Part shown: in pieces, positions 10,640 through 21,852 of the stretch
Layout: the number at the start of each line of letters is the position of its first letter
How positions within the stretch are numbered: position 1 is the stretch's first letter
Source: Aspidiotus rigidus
Taxonomy: Eukaryota > Arthropoda > Insecta > Hemiptera > Diaspididae
DNA: 64,000 nt
NCBI GenBank assembly: GCA_035079385.1
Contig: JAVHKY010000054.1
Coordinates: 4,317,501-4,381,500 of the forward strand
Direction of reading: 5' to 3'
Notes under the pieces: model-generated
Seen by the model: only the letters and a program-made list of their open reading frames with translations
What the model was told of the DNA's origin: nothing
Databases searched by the model: none
Made by a program: the position numbers and the translations under genes

Positions 10640-11825
10640 GTTAATACCATTCATTCACCATGTTACAAGAGAGCAAAGATCGCCGCCAAATTCTTGAAAG
10701 AAAACTACCAGTTTGCACGAGAACGAAGCATTAGAAACAACAAGGAGGTGATAGAGAAATTGGACGAGGTGGTAATCAAGAGCAACAATAAATTGCAATT
10801 GGTGTCTTTGGACTTGACGAACATGTTTGGTACCATTCTCACCCTACTGCGAAACAACAGATATTATGGGAACCTAGACGGACTGAAGTATGCAAAAATA
10901 GTGGGAGAGATCATGGACCAGGACTACTGCTGATTCAATGACAAATTCTGCAACCAGGAAAGAGGACTAGCTATGGGGTCACAGCTGTCACCAATACTGG
11001 CGGCGATATAATTAATGACATGGAAAACAAGATGTTGTAAGGCAGCAAGTTCAGGAACTTGATCAAATACCTGGGCTAGATATGTAAATGACAACTTATT
11101 TGTGTGGTCAGGCACTAATGGACAGATAGACAAAGTCCTTCTGGAAACTAATACCATGAATGGGAGCATCAAATTCACAAACGAAAAAAGAAATGATACT
11201 ATACACTATTCGGTCCTGACCCTCATACGAGAGAACGACAGGATGGAAAAGAGAATCTATAGAAAGCCAACGCACACTGACACCATCCCGAGCCCTAGTT
11301 AGCGGTGATTCAACAATACTGTTACCGAGCGATCTCTTTTCTGAAGAATAATGAAGAGAAGAAGAGAGAAATTGGGATGTTGAAGCAGATCGTAGCAGGC
11401 GATGGCTACTCTAGAGACATGATTGAGGAAGATGGAAGTAAAGTAGGAATCCAAGATATCAGGAAAGCACACAAACAAAATGATAGAGGCATTCAGTGGT
11501 TATGATGTCTATGCAGACATGGCAAAGAGAATAATCAACGACCAGTTAGCGGAGTGAACAAGTTCAGTTGCGAACAGTTTGGAGGCATCTACATTGGCAA
11601 GACTGGGAAAAAGTTCGACATTAGGAACACGAAACTACAAGAAAAAGAGAAGATGGCAAGTCACTGTTTGGCGCTACAATGAAGTAGGGCACAATGTGCA
11701 GGAATATTACAAGTCAGACATGTAGAAAGCCGCTAGAAAAGTCTGGAAACAGGTACAGATTGCAAAGACAAAGAGGAGAAAAGCTAGCCTCTTGAACAAT
11801 CTAATCACGTTTGCAGGGTCGTAGC
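10640..11825 (+). pseudogene. Penelope-like element (RT + GIY-YIG), decayed
   Basis: The reading begins in IHSPCYKRAK and runs through FLKENYQFA and SLDLTNMFGTI (RT motif with the catalytic Asp), then breaks several times before the region of the second motif. The plus-strand text near 11090 reads 'YVNDNLFVW' where YVDD is expected, so one catalytic Asp is also changed. Downstream come KRIYRKPTHTDTIP and, at about 11570-11640, a GIY-YIG nuclease start with GIYIGKTGKKF. Order and motifs match the minus-strand element at 35140-37352. It is 5'-truncated and carries many stops and frameshifts. PLEs copy themselves by target-primed reverse transcription; this copy is dead. Confidence 0.8.
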
Positions 11826-11831
11826 CATAAC

Positions 11832-12216
11832 CAGGGTGTCTACCAGGTCAACTAAGTCAATTAAAGTCAACTTTTTTGAAACATGGTCAACTAAGTCAAG
11901 TAAAGTCCACTTTTCTATCCGTAGGTCAACTAAAAAGTCCAAAAATGCAAAATTTTTCTGTAAAGGATGTTTTTCACATGTCTTCCTATATGTACAATAT
12001 CAAGGTATATAATCAACAAACTTCTGACTTTTAAAATGACCCTTTTCTCCATGAAATATTAATTCTTGCAAACGAATAAGAAAATACCGAAATTACAATA
12101 TTAGTTTCGAGAAGGGGGGTGGAGAAGTTTGATATTTTTTTAGGGTCAAATAAAATATCGAGAAAAGGTCAACTAATGTCAACTATTTCCATTTTTCAAT
12201 TCTGGTAGACACCCTC
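11832..12216. mobile_element. hAT-like MITE with CAGGGTGTC termini
   Basis: It starts with CAGGGTGTCTACCAG and ends with CTGGTAGACACCCT, an inverted pair of about 14 bp. The interior repeats GTCAACTAAGTCAA-type words close to both ends. It is about 385 bp with no ORF. CAGGG..CCCTG ends are typical of hAT-derived MITEs. No clear 8-bp target duplication is seen, partly because another element begins directly at the right end. Confidence 0.65.
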
Positions 12217-12399
12217 CCGGCAAACACAATCGACCTAAAAAAGCTGTCAATTTGACCACTCATCGACCATTAATCAACCCAGTTGGTCTATAATCATGAA
12301 ATGATTTTTTAGGTCGATTAACAGTCGAGTAATTTCCTACTATTTTTTGACTTTATTCTGACCAAAAATTGACCAACGAGTCAAAGTATTTTTTCAACC

Positions 12400-13140
12400 A
12401 AAATGAAAATCGATTCTTTTTTGGCTAATAATTGACTGAAGAATTGACGTCTTTTTTAAATCTGAATGAAAATCGACTCTTTTTTTACCAATAATCGACC
12501 CAAGAATTGACGTCTTTTTTCAACCAAGATGAAAATTAATTCTATTTTGACCAATAATTCACTTGAGAATCGACGTCTCTCTTGAATCTGAATGGAAATT
12601 GACTCTTGTTTTACCAATAATTGACCGAAGAATCAACATCTCTTTCCAACCGAGATGAAAATCAATTCTATTTTGACCAATAATTGACTGAAGCATCGAC
12701 GTCTTTCTTGAATCTGAATGGAAATCGAATCTTTTTTTACCAATAATTGACTGAAGAATCGACGTCTTTCTTGAATCTGAATGGAAATCGACTCTTTTTT
12801 TTACCAATAATTGACTGAAGAATCGACAGGTTTTTTCAACCAAGATGATAATCGATTCTGTTTTGATCAATAATTTCTTCAATATGAATGGAAATTGACT
12901 CTCGTTATATCAATAATTGACCGAAAAATTGACGTATTTTTCCAATCTTAATGAAAATCAATTCTATTTCGACCAATAATTGACTGAAGAATCGACGTCT
13001 TTTTTGAATTTGAATGGAAATCGACTCTTACTGACCGAAGTTCGACGTCTCTTTTCAACCAAAATATGAATCGATTCTATTTTGACCAGTAATTGACTGA
13101 AAAATCGACGTCTTTCTTGAATCTAAATGGGAATTTTTCT
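12400..13140. repeat. Dimeric ~60-bp satellite (A/B alternating)
   Basis: The core AATAATTGACTGAAGAATCGACGTC recurs about 12 times, roughly every 60 bp. Two subtypes tend to alternate: one with TGAATCTGAATGGAAATCGACTC, the other with TCAACCAAGATGAAAATCGATTC before the next core. This gives a higher-order period near 120 bp. The same family, inverted, fills 63460-64000. Confidence 0.8.
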
Positions 13141-13395
13141 TGTACTGATGGAGAAAGAGGTTGAAATATGGCATTTTAATTTTGACTAAAAAAAGACGTC
13201 AAAATACGGTCGATTAGTTGAACAAAAATTATTCAACCAAAATTTGACCGTACATCAACATCTAATTTGGTTCAAAAAATAGATTGATTCAATAAAGCCA
13301 TCTAAATAGAGTACAAGTTTCATTTGTCCTGGAGAAAGAGATCGAAATATGGTGATTTATAATATTTTGACTGAAAAAAGACGTCGAAAATTAGG

Positions 13396-13706
13396 TGCCA
13401 TTGCAGGATTGCAATGGCAGCGGAGAACCCGCTGTCCCGAGTCCCCTAGAGCCTGAAGTTTTTCCAAGTCCTGAAAATCATGACGTGACAACTTGAAAGC
13501 CGTCGTCTTTCCAAGTCCCCCTCCTATCATATATAGCTCGGAGCTAGGAATTTTTCTAAGTCCCGCTCCTATCATATATAGCTCGGAGCTAGGAATTTTT
13601 CTGAATCCCCGTAATCAACCTCGTGACGTCATCACCTCGCTCGCGGACGAAAATTCCCTGGAAGTACCCCCAACAAAAGAGATAGCGGGTTCCCCGCTAA
13701 AAACGG
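13396..13706. mobile_element. Two-hairpin repeat element, copy A
   Basis: It opens with a hairpin (GCCATTGCAGGATTGCAATGGC), followed by GCGGAGAACCCGC, and closes with AGCGGGTTCCCCGCT then AAAAACG. The GCGGGGAACCCGC-type end is both self-palindromic and the inverse of the other end. Inside, a 42-46-bp phrase with CTCCTATCATATATAGCTC is tandemly duplicated at about 13515-13605. A second copy with the same ends is at 51660-52124. No coding capacity. Confidence 0.65.
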
Positions 13707-13827
13707 TCGATCAGTCATACAGAAATCAAGTTTAACCATGAACCGACGTCTAATTTGGGGATTTATGGTCGATATTGTGAGTGAATGTAAAAAGACCTAA
13801 TTTCGAAGGTCGATTGTGTTTCCCGGG

Positions 13828-14574
13828 CTGATTAACGTTCTGGGGGGGGGGGGACGTATGAAATTTCAAGTTTGTACCTCAAATTGTTTAATCTCTTACG
13901 TTTTTTCTTTAGTCATGGGAAATTTGTTCAGGGAGGGGGGGTAAAAGCACAACGCTGGAGGGCAATGCCCCCCTTCCGCCCCCTGACCACGCCCCTGCAC
14001 GTTTGACAATGAACAATTATTCAGCTTGGTGATTGGACAAGACAGGAAGAACAGAATCAAACAATAGGATGACAGCAAGCTTGCTAGCCAAATTGTTCAA
14101 ATAATTTTTAATACTTGATTTTGTAAAATTAATTCGAAAAATATGTTAATCATTTATTTGCAAATAGTATTCGATTCCGCGGTGAAGAAGTTGATAAATA
14201 TATGGAAAGAGTAAACGATCCTCGATTTTCTGAACTCGGATACCGCACTTCCCCATTTTAAAACGTTAATAACTCGCTTTGTAGTTGATCGACCTTAATA
14301 ACACCTAGCTCAAAATATCAAAAAACGTTGGCTCTTTAAATGACGTTCTCTGCATTTTTTTCAAAAACTTCAACATATTTATGTCAAATCAAGTTTTTCA
14401 ATGTTCTCTCATAAGATACTACACAAATTTCAGCCCCATCCATCGTTGTCAAGTTTCGAATATTCCGGCTTATCAAATTAATTTAAATCCTTCATTTATT
14501 TTCAAAGATATATTAATATTATTATCATTCTTATATATTTTTTTAATAATTAATATCTAGAGACGGCCATGGTT
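13828..14574. other. Unassigned spacer
   Basis: Contains G-runs at 13843-13853 and 13931-13940 and AT-rich sequence. No gene recognised. Confidence 0.4.
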
Positions 14575-14706
14575 ACACTATAAAAACTACAACTAATGAT
14601 GAGGCATCACCTGAAAGTACTCTTGTAAGCCAATTAATAAGAATTGTACACTCAAGATCACTCTAATTTTCGGCGCTTTACTTACACCTTCTCACATTCA
14701 ATCTTA
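14575..14706 (+). repeat. Isolated Penelope-like element terminus
   Basis: CTAATGATGAGGCATCACC, then GAAAGTACTCTTGTAA, and further on CTTACACCTTCTCACATTCAAT match, in inverse orientation, the 3' end of the PLE at 35140-35266. It is a solo end without coding sequence. Confidence 0.6.
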
Positions 14707-15195
14707 GTTTCGATGATTAGAAGAAAAAAACTGAAAAATATTATCAGTAGATGGAAATGTTCTGATAGTTATCTCAGCTAGTCGTTCAACTGGAAACCTT
14801 TTTTCTTGGGAAAAATGTCCGCTATGCTGTGTGATTACCGATGCTACGACCTATCTTTGGGACTAGGAAGGATTTTTGAATGATGATCATAGATATCCGA
14901 GGACTTGTTGGAGAAGAAAGAAAGGAAGTGAGAGGGACTCCGAAAAAATTAGTGTTGATTTTCGAACTATGGAGGTGGAGTCTAAGCTACATTGTAGGTC
15001 AGTGCATCGGCTAGTGGAGAGCTCCAACTTACTTTGGGAACTTGTAAAAACTTCCAAAGGTTGACCCCACCCAAAATCTTGGAGAAAGAAGAAAAGTTTG
15101 AGAAAAGTCGACTTAATTTTGAACTCTCAAGAAGAGAAGAAAAACACTGCATCAATCATATGGTAAGTGACCAACATTACGAAGTTCTGAGACTG
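14707..15195. other. Unassigned spacer
   Basis: Two short plus-strand ORFs (14876-15064, 15034-15249) are purine-rich and show no domain. Nothing else is recognised. Confidence 0.35.
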
Positions 15196-15204
15196 ATCAC
15201 ACGA

Positions 15205-15594
15205 AGGAGCTCGAGAGCAGGTAAAATGGACATCCATTTTGTTTTTTAAATGAACCTTACACTCCTTTGGCTTTGACTATATAGTACTTTGTATGGACTG
15301 CGCTAATGCGTGTTAACGCTCGTTGAAAAGTGGTAGCAAGATCTCTTTCAGTCACTTTGGCGGCAACGTTAATCAAATGGCAGCTCTCAGTCACGTTGGC
15401 GGGGCGACGTGTTTTTAAACGGGCGAGATCTCACTACCACTTTTTCACGGGGTTCGCGTAGTCCATACAAAGCATATCTATAGTCAAAGTCCTTTGGTTC
15501 ACAGTTGGTTTATCAGAAAACAAGATGGATGTCCCGTCGTACCTTCGCATGAATCCCCGATGGATGCCCATTTCATCTGCTCTCGAGCTCCTTA
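15205..15594. mobile_element. MULE-type foldback MITE with 9-bp TSD
   Basis: The left end AGGAGCTCGAGAGCAG and right end CTGCTCTCGAGCTCCTT are inverted repeats that extend into AAATGGACATCCAT-like sequence. Deeper inside are further inverted arms, with ACTTTGTATGGACT and AAAAGTGGTAG on the left mirrored on the right. Exact direct repeats ATCACACGA flank it at 15196-15204 and 15595-15603. A 9-bp target duplication with long TIRs fits Mutator-like MITEs. A related single end lies at 21528-21566. Confidence 0.8.
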
Positions 15595-15603
15595 ATCACA
15601 CGA

Positions 15604-18334
15604 GGAAACATTGATGGAAAAAAGTTCATGGGACGTCGTCAAAATTCATGGATGAGAGATTTATACCTCTGGTATGGTTGTTCTCCTACAGATTTATACT
15701 CAGAGAGACTGCATCCTGAGTAGGAATCGCGGTGTGGGTCGCCACTCTTCAATCAGAAGGGATAGATCGAAAGGAGAAGATGTGGAAAATAGTTCAAGCT
15801 TTTCATGTAACAAACTCCCTGCTCTTTTCAATTGACGCGGAAGAAATGAAACCTACCTCCAAGCTGCAATAGATCGAAGTTGGCTGCGCGTTTCCACAAT
15901 TTTCATCAGAATCCACGACATAGTATTTTTGTTAGACTTACTTTAACTCGATTTCACCAATCACTAGCATTCTGAATACAATTTCAACACGTGATATATG
16001 AATGAGTTCTCAATGTTTCCTATTACAGAGTCGAAGTTGAAATTCTCAGAGTTCGTTGACTGATCTCCGATTGATGATGCTGTGTCATTCGGAGGTAGGT
16101 ACGTTAAAATGTAATATAAAGCGCGGATTTGCACCATAGCCAACATTCCAAGACAATGAAATGAGCAGACGACGTTGCACCGTTCAAAAGGTGCGAGCGT
16201 AGCAGACATCGTAATTTTACTCAATTATTCATGATATTTCTAGCTCGTATACTTTTCGTGTCGCTACGTCGTCGTCGTCGTCGTCTCGTACGCATAATAT
16301 TTGTCTCGTGAAAATCAAAAAAAGTCAAGACATTATAAGCATGCTCGATCTCCGTAGACACACATGCGTAATGTCTGCAAGCTAATATTGTGCTGTCCTC
16401 TAACGCCCTTCCCATTATACTGTATTCGTTTGTTATCAATTCATTCTCGTGTCTGTCTGAAAATAGCATGGACTCGTATTCGGATGTTGACAGTGAGACG
16501 CATCAGAGAAAGCTTCAGAAGTGAGCTAATCAAAGACACGTCGGTGAGGCCGAACACTTTCGATTCCTGTCGGCAAACTGGAGAGGAAAAAGAGGGAAAT
16601 ATAGTTTCGAAAAAATCGATAATTTGCGTTCTTTCATTTAATTGCGGGGGAAACATGTATTTTGTTGATTATTTTCGTCTTTGTTGTTAGTAGTCTGTTT
16701 AAGGGAGTACGTGTGTCTATAGAGTGGTATTAAATTACAAGAAAATACCCCACGAGGACCAGGTAAATATGAAACGTTGATTGTATTTTTCCTTCGGAAA
16801 AGAATAGCTGAAATAGGGATTGTGAGCATTTCACAATGCGAATCCTCCGTTTATTTACATAACATCGTAGATGGAGAGAGGATAGTTTTTTCTTCCTACG
16901 TCCTCTCGCGTCCTCGTACTTGAATTTCCCTTGCCTGCGCGCTGGGGCGAGAGGGAAGCATTATTTTGCGCCACGCCGTACGACGACCTACCCGAAAAAT
17001 GTTTTTCTAGACTTTTCCGCCTATGAGAAGAGTCGGTTTACGCGTATTCGCCGACGAAGATTCTTTGCGTTTCTCGATAGTACTCGAGGTGTGCCGCCGC
17101 CGTCGCCCTGTCCCTTATCGCACTGTACGAAGCCAGCCGACTGCTCACACGAGGTTCAGCGGTTCCATTCAATCTTTCGTCGATATTGCGTCGTAGATTT
17201 GGCGGCGAGCGGTTTATTCTCGTAGTATTTCGTCAATTAATCATAGAACTGTGTACTCGAAACGTAGGGAGCTACCTTTTACCGCGTTTTTCGCGCTCAC
17301 GGTTGTCTAATGAGGAAATATTTCCGACAGCTTTTCCTTCTGTACAGGACAGAAAGCGAGTACGAAAGTCCTTTTTGATACGAGTACGGAGTGAACGAAT
17401 ACATGATTCGACGCACGGAGGAGTTTTATAATAGACCATACACTAGACGTGAAGTTACTACACGCGAAAATTGTATGTGTACGAGTATATCGATTGGTAA
17501 TTTTGTAGACGTGGGCGCTTCAGTGTCTGCGAACAATAAGCGTTAATGAAATGTCAATGTAATTGTTCATATATGCGTAATACCTCAGGTACTTATGAGG
17601 TACGTGTAAATGATGACCGCAACTCGCATTTTTTCCGAAAATAAGACAGAAATTACAATACTTCTTACAGTTTCAACAGTATTGTTGCTGCGCGTGCTGT
17701 GAATATGCGTACTCATTGTGTACAATCTTTTAGCATGGACGAGTAATGCATTCGAGCACAGTATTCATTACTGACTAATGGTCTTGGCTGATTCGTTCTT
17801 TCAGCGGCCTCGTTGAACAAATTTGTGAGTTCGATGTTTAAAAGTATTATAATATTGATGCTGAAGAAGTATTGCGTATTCAATTGATGACATTGTTTGT
17901 ACGTAGATAAATAGGAATTTTTTCCAGACCGCACTTTTGTAATCTTCATTGAGTTTGAAGGTCTAGGTACACCAGGTCTGGTGTTCCTATTCTGTGCAAC
18001 TTCTAATTTGAGCCTTATTATTCGTTCCAAAGATCAAAGACTTATAGGAAATTGTTTTTTTTTTGAAAGGGAGAACAAAAGTTATATCGAAAAAAGTTGA
18101 CCAAGTGAAAAAAAGCTCAAAATTACAATTTATTGCATAGTATATTCTTCAAGTAAATGAAGAACTACTGTCATGAGTGGGAAAGAAGCGTCGATTGTCC
18201 TCCTAGTCGTGGCACTAAATCAAACGAGTGAAAAGAGTCATGAATCAAGAGCGAAAATGTGGAGTACGAACAAGTAAATGTGAAATGAAATCAAAAAAAC
18301 GGAGCCTCTTGTTTCACAAAGTGTTGGGAGGGTT
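15604..18334. other. Unassigned spacer
   Basis: About 2.7 kb without a gene I can support. A stretch at 16860-17440 is visibly richer in G and C, with ORFs on the plus strand (16920-17225, 17186-17431) but no recognisable domain. It could be a promoter or first-exon region of an unseen gene, which is a guess. Confidence 0.35.
16266..16285. repeat. (CGT)n microsatellite
   Basis: Perfect trinucleotide run of about seven CGT units. Confidence 0.9.
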
Positions 18335-18347
18335 GGCTACTGCATTT
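18335..18347 (-). repeat. Target-site repeat, R1 3' flank
   Basis: AAATGCAGTAGCC (minus strand) lies at the 3' end of the R1 LINE. The same 13-mer is found at 21457-21469, and AAATGCAGTCCC at 20940-20951, so it behaves as a duplicated insertion site. Confidence 0.6.
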
Positions 18348-20939
18348 ATAATCGCTTGTGTGTCGCATGTGCAGGACCGCCCGACATCCATAATGGAGTA
18401 GGTGCGGGTTGCGTATGCATTTAATATTGTTTCCTCCAACACCGGAATCGACCCTTTCAGGTATAACTTCAGTGAAGGAGGAATCTCCTAGGCGAACCCC
18501 CTCTTCTACTCGGCAACTGCCAAGTTGCTTTGGCAACCGCCAAGCTGCAGTGCCCCCCTGGCACGCACAAAAAACATGAGAACACTCACAACAACAAACA
18601 CCACCACAATACACAATACAGTAGGTCACTGTTGGAGATTCTTCATCTTCTTTTCCCTTCAGGGAAGATCTTGGTCCTCTTCTTCCTGCAGATCTGGATG
18701 TTGATGGTACACAGGTGTTGAGTAGGCCATAGCGTGGTTCTGCATTTGCCTATTCCATTCCTGGTCCATCTTCCTTTTCATGATGGTGGCCGCAAATGCA
18801 GACACCTGGTTCCATGCTTCTTCGGAACCTAGCATGGTGGGTACCAGGCTACTCGGGTCGAGCGCTTCATCTACCCCGATCTCTTGGAGAGATTGACTAA
18901 GCTCGTCCCGCTCACGCCTCCACGCCTCACACTCAAATAAGGTGTGTTGTGGTCCATCATCCCGCCCTTGGTTACAGTGCGAACACGTTGCCTGCTCAAC
19001 TTTCCTTAACTTCTCGTGAAGGTACTTGTTGAAGCAGCCATGGCCGCTCAACACCTGCGTCAGGTGAAAGTTCAGCTGACCATGGTGTCGGTTCATCCAC
19101 TCATCAAGGTCGCGTATTAGCACACGGGTTGTCCATGTACCCAGCTCACTCTGGGCAATTCTTGCTTTCCACTTTACAAGCAAGGAGCGCCTGGCCTCCT
19201 GCTTGCCCCATAAAGCTTCTCGGTTGGTCGTCGTTCTCTTCTTTGCTTCGAACACCACCGCTCTCTCCTCAGCAAGGAGCTCTATTGGTGGTGAACGGTG
19301 CTAATACACGAAGAGCCTTCGTCGAGACAGTGCGGTATGCACTAACACACCTTAGCGCAGCTCTTCGTTGGATCTTTACCATCTCTCTTCTTCGGTATGG
19401 TCTCTTCATGCAGTCGGCCCATACTGGCGCACCATATAGGAGGATCGACAAGGCGGTGCTCATCATGATCCTTCTCCTTGCTTCTCTCGGTCCTCCGAGG
19501 TTAATCATCAGGCGGCTTAGGTATCCAACTACCCGACCCGCCTTTTCCGCTGCCATCAGGAAATGGTGCCTGAAGCTCAGCGTTGAGTCAAACCAGATGC
19601 CCAGGTATTTCATTTGCTTCTTGGTTTCAATTTCCACACCTCGCAGGCGAAAGGTGGGTGGCTTGAACTTCCGACGGGTCGTGAATAAAATGGCCTCCGT
19701 CTTACTTGCTGCTAGTTCAAGTCCAGCCGACTCGATCCAACGCATCACATCCTCTAGGGCCCGGTTTACCCTGCTCTCCACCGCTACAGTTGTTTCGGCA
19801 GTGCATACCACCAGGGTGTCATCCGCATAGCAGATAAGCTTAACCCCCGGTGGCAGCTTCACCTTAAAGATTCCGTTAAATGCGACGCACCACAAAAGCG
19901 GCCCAAGGACCGACCCCTGCGGCACCCCACAAGTAACAGGGCGCTTTACTGTACCAGCAGACGTCTCTGCTTGGATTTCACGGCAGCTAAGATAGCTGCT
20001 GATCATCCTGAGCAGGTATGCGGGCACTCCTGCGTTCACAAGAGCTTCCAATATCATCTTCCATGGGATTGAATTGAACGCATTTCTTATGTCGAGGCTG
20101 ACGGCTGCGCAAAACTGACGCATATCAATTGCTGACTTGGCTATCCTCTTCAGCCGGATCCCAGCATCTGATGTGCAGCGTCCAGTTTGAAAACCGTACT
20201 GGCTATCAGAGATTATATCTCTCTCCTTCAGATAGCTCTCCAAACGATTGGCTATCACTCTTTCTAGAAGTTTCCCAACATTGTCTAGCAGACAAAGTGG
20301 ACGATAAGAGGATGGTAGACCAGGTGGTTTATCCTTCTTATCAATCAACGCTAGCCTGGCTTTCTTCCATCGCACAGGGAACAGTCCCCCAACAATTGCC
20401 GCATTGAATGTATCAACAAGCAGTGCTGGGTCAACTGAATGTATGGCGCTCCAGACTGGATTTGGAATCTCATCCGGGCCTGGAGCCTTCCAATACTTAC
20501 CCCGCAGTCTATTGACTGCTGCATCAACCTCCTCGGTGCGTAGGAGGGATATACCATCCTCTTCTACTATTGGTAGCGTTACCATTGGTGGTGGCTGCTG
20601 TGGTAACAAGCCATCAATGATTTGACCCACAACATCCGGCTCCATTCGGCTCATTGCTGAGAGGCCTTTTAGCTTCTTCAGCACTAACTTATAAGGCTTC
20701 CCAAACGGATCGTCATCTGCCATCTCACATAGCTCTTGCCATGCAGCACTCTTGCTGTCCTTGATGGCCTTCTTCAGCCTTTTACGAGCCAGCTGGTATT
20801 CAGGTGCAACCGCCCGCGCCCCTTCGCGGCCACTACTACGCTGGTATATCCGGCGCTGACGGTTGCACTCTTTTCTCAATTCGCCAATGTTGTTGGTCCA
20901 CCAGTAAACAGCCCTCCTCTTCTTTGGTGGACCTTGCCT
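18348..20939 (-). mobile_element. R1-clade LINE, 5'-truncated
   Basis: A minus-strand non-LTR retrotransposon keeping the RT domain, C-terminal zinc knuckle and about 310 bases of 3' UTR. The endonuclease part and ORF1 are missing; the element begins abruptly at 20939. No poly(A) tail is seen, and the 3' end runs directly into the target repeat at 18335-18347. Confidence 0.8.
18659..20939 (-). pseudogene. R1-like ORF2: reverse transcriptase + zinc knuckle
   Basis: Two overlapping parts of one ORF2. The first (20879 to 19269, open upstream to 20939) carries the RT domain: SSYRPLCLLDNVGK at residues 190-203, SLDIRNAFN at 261-269 with the first catalytic Asp, GVPQGSVLGP at 318-327 and YADD at 351-354. 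The second part (to 18659) has the C-terminal region with a CCHC knuckle, CSHCNQGRDDGPQHTLFEC. A single frameshift around 19290-19300 joins them; otherwise the catalytic motifs are intact. Loss of the N-terminal endonuclease and this frameshift make it inactive. R1-clade assignment rests on the motif style and the C-terminal knuckle. Confidence 0.85.
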
Positions 20940-20951
20940 GGGACTGCATTT
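20940..20951 (-). repeat. Target-site repeat between SINE tail and R1
   Basis: AAATGCAGTCCC (minus strand) directly follows the SINE's (TTA)n tail and precedes the 5' end of the R1 fragment. It shares AAATGCAGT with 18335-18347 and 21457-21469. Confidence 0.6.
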
Positions 20952-21456
20952 ATAATAATAATAATAATAATAACAGCCTCACTTGCGCCAATTTTGGCCA
21001 ACGGCCTCGCACCACAATCTATGAATTTCTGTGGTGCGGTATATTAGGACTGCGCTCCCCATGGTGCCCTAGTCCGGCTTGGGAAGGTGACGAAATGCTG
21101 CGTTATTATTACACACTGGCGTTATCTTATTACTGTATTTATTTACCTCGCATGTGCGTGAGATAGGGGTTGCCGGTTTAGCCGGTTAACCCCGTCTTCA
21201 CAACGCTGAATCAGATCCACAGCTTCCCGTCTATCGCACAGGCCTGTTCGAGCGTTTAGATACCGCCGGTAATCCCCACTTCTAGATTATCCGACTCGTT
21301 GCTGATGCAGGTTGATCGGCTCAGTGACGTTAACAGATAGCACGATGTTGGAAGTGATTGTTCGAGAAATAACCTGCTACTGTTAACGCTCGCTCGAAGC
21401 TGGTATACCTTTAGGTTACAAGACCGTGTTCGTACCGCTCCGCCACTGAGCCACCT
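20952..21456 (-). mobile_element. tRNA-derived SINE with (TTA)n tail
   Basis: On the minus strand the head is AGGTGGCTCAGTGGCGGAGC, with an A-box (TGGCTCAGTGG), then AGCTTCGAGC as a weak B-box. A body of about 400 bases follows and ends in a (TTA)n run at 20952-20974. Direct repeats AAATGCAGTAGCC (21457-21469) and AAATGCAGTCCC (20940-20951) flank it, as expected for LINE-driven insertion. No ORF. Confidence 0.7.
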
Positions 21457-21469
21457 GGCTACTGCATTT
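21457..21469 (-). repeat. Target-site repeat, SINE 5' flank
   Basis: AAATGCAGTAGCC (minus strand) directly before the SINE head; identical to 18335-18347. Confidence 0.65.
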
Positions 21470-21527
21470 ATCAAGTATTTAATCCCTGAGATTTGCAATA
21501 TTCAATATCGCTTTCAATGAAAACTAA

Positions 21528-21566
21528 GAAGCTCGAGAGTCTGTATAAAATGGACATCCATCTTTT
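21528..21566. repeat. Solo terminus of the 15.2-kb MITE family
   Basis: AGAAGCTCGAGAGTCTGTAT followed by AAAATGGACATCCATC matches the left end of the MITE at 15205. No matching right end was found nearby. Confidence 0.6.
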
Positions 21567-21850
21567 TGACATGTTTCATGTCTTCACTCTGCCCTGACCC
21601 CAAGATGAAATTTTGCGAGTGGCCCCCCTTCACCCTAGTGTGCGCGTGCAAATCTCTATCCCGTAGGTGATTCAGAAATTTGCGAGTTCACCTTGCGTGC
21701 GCGTGCAAATTTCTACCCCATGGGTGATACCGAAATTTGCGAGTTCACCCGGCCTAGTTTGTACTAGATCAGTGTACTGAAGTTATACTAGGTTTACGCT
21801 CCTTTATACTAAGCCTAAACAAGTCTAGGCCTCTACTAGGCTACATCTTA
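21567..21850. repeat. Repeat shared with 5.24-5.57 kb, inverted
   Basis: GACATGTTTCATGTC, GCGCGTGCAAATTTCTA and the following CTAGTATA-type words (21760-21850) match the segment 5240-5570 in reverse order and orientation. It is a dispersed family; two GAAATTTGCGAGTTCACC copies are tandem at about 21672 and 21731. Confidence 0.6.
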
Positions 21851-21852
21851 GC

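Larger units (their letters stand above)
12216..13827. mobile_element. TIR element filled with a minisatellite
   Basis: The left end reads CCCGGCAAACACAATCGACC and the right end is its near-perfect inverse (GGTCGATTGTGTTTCCCGGG), giving TIRs of about 21 bp around 1.6 kb. There is no transposase ORF. The middle is the ~60-bp satellite (12400-13140), and a second, two-hairpin element sits at 13396-13706. Subterminal parts are rich in TCGAC words. No target-site duplication is clear. The class cannot be assigned. Confidence 0.6.

Noticed and set aside
12559..12882. 107-codon ORF with repeated SIIGK words
   Set aside because: Translation of the ~60-bp satellite; the period is a multiple of three by chance, and the reading is not kept outside a few units.
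12400..13140. CRISPR-like array
   Set aside because: Units are contiguous and degenerate with no unique spacers, and the sequence is eukaryotic; this is satellite DNA.
13396..13706. Canonical Helitron
   Set aside because: The hairpin near the 3' end is suggestive, but there is no 5' TC or 3' CTRR end, and the ends are inverted repeats of each other, which Helitrons lack.
19129..19830. 233-codon plus-strand ORF
   Set aside because: It lies opposite the R1 reverse transcriptase, whose motifs are unmistakable on the minus strand.
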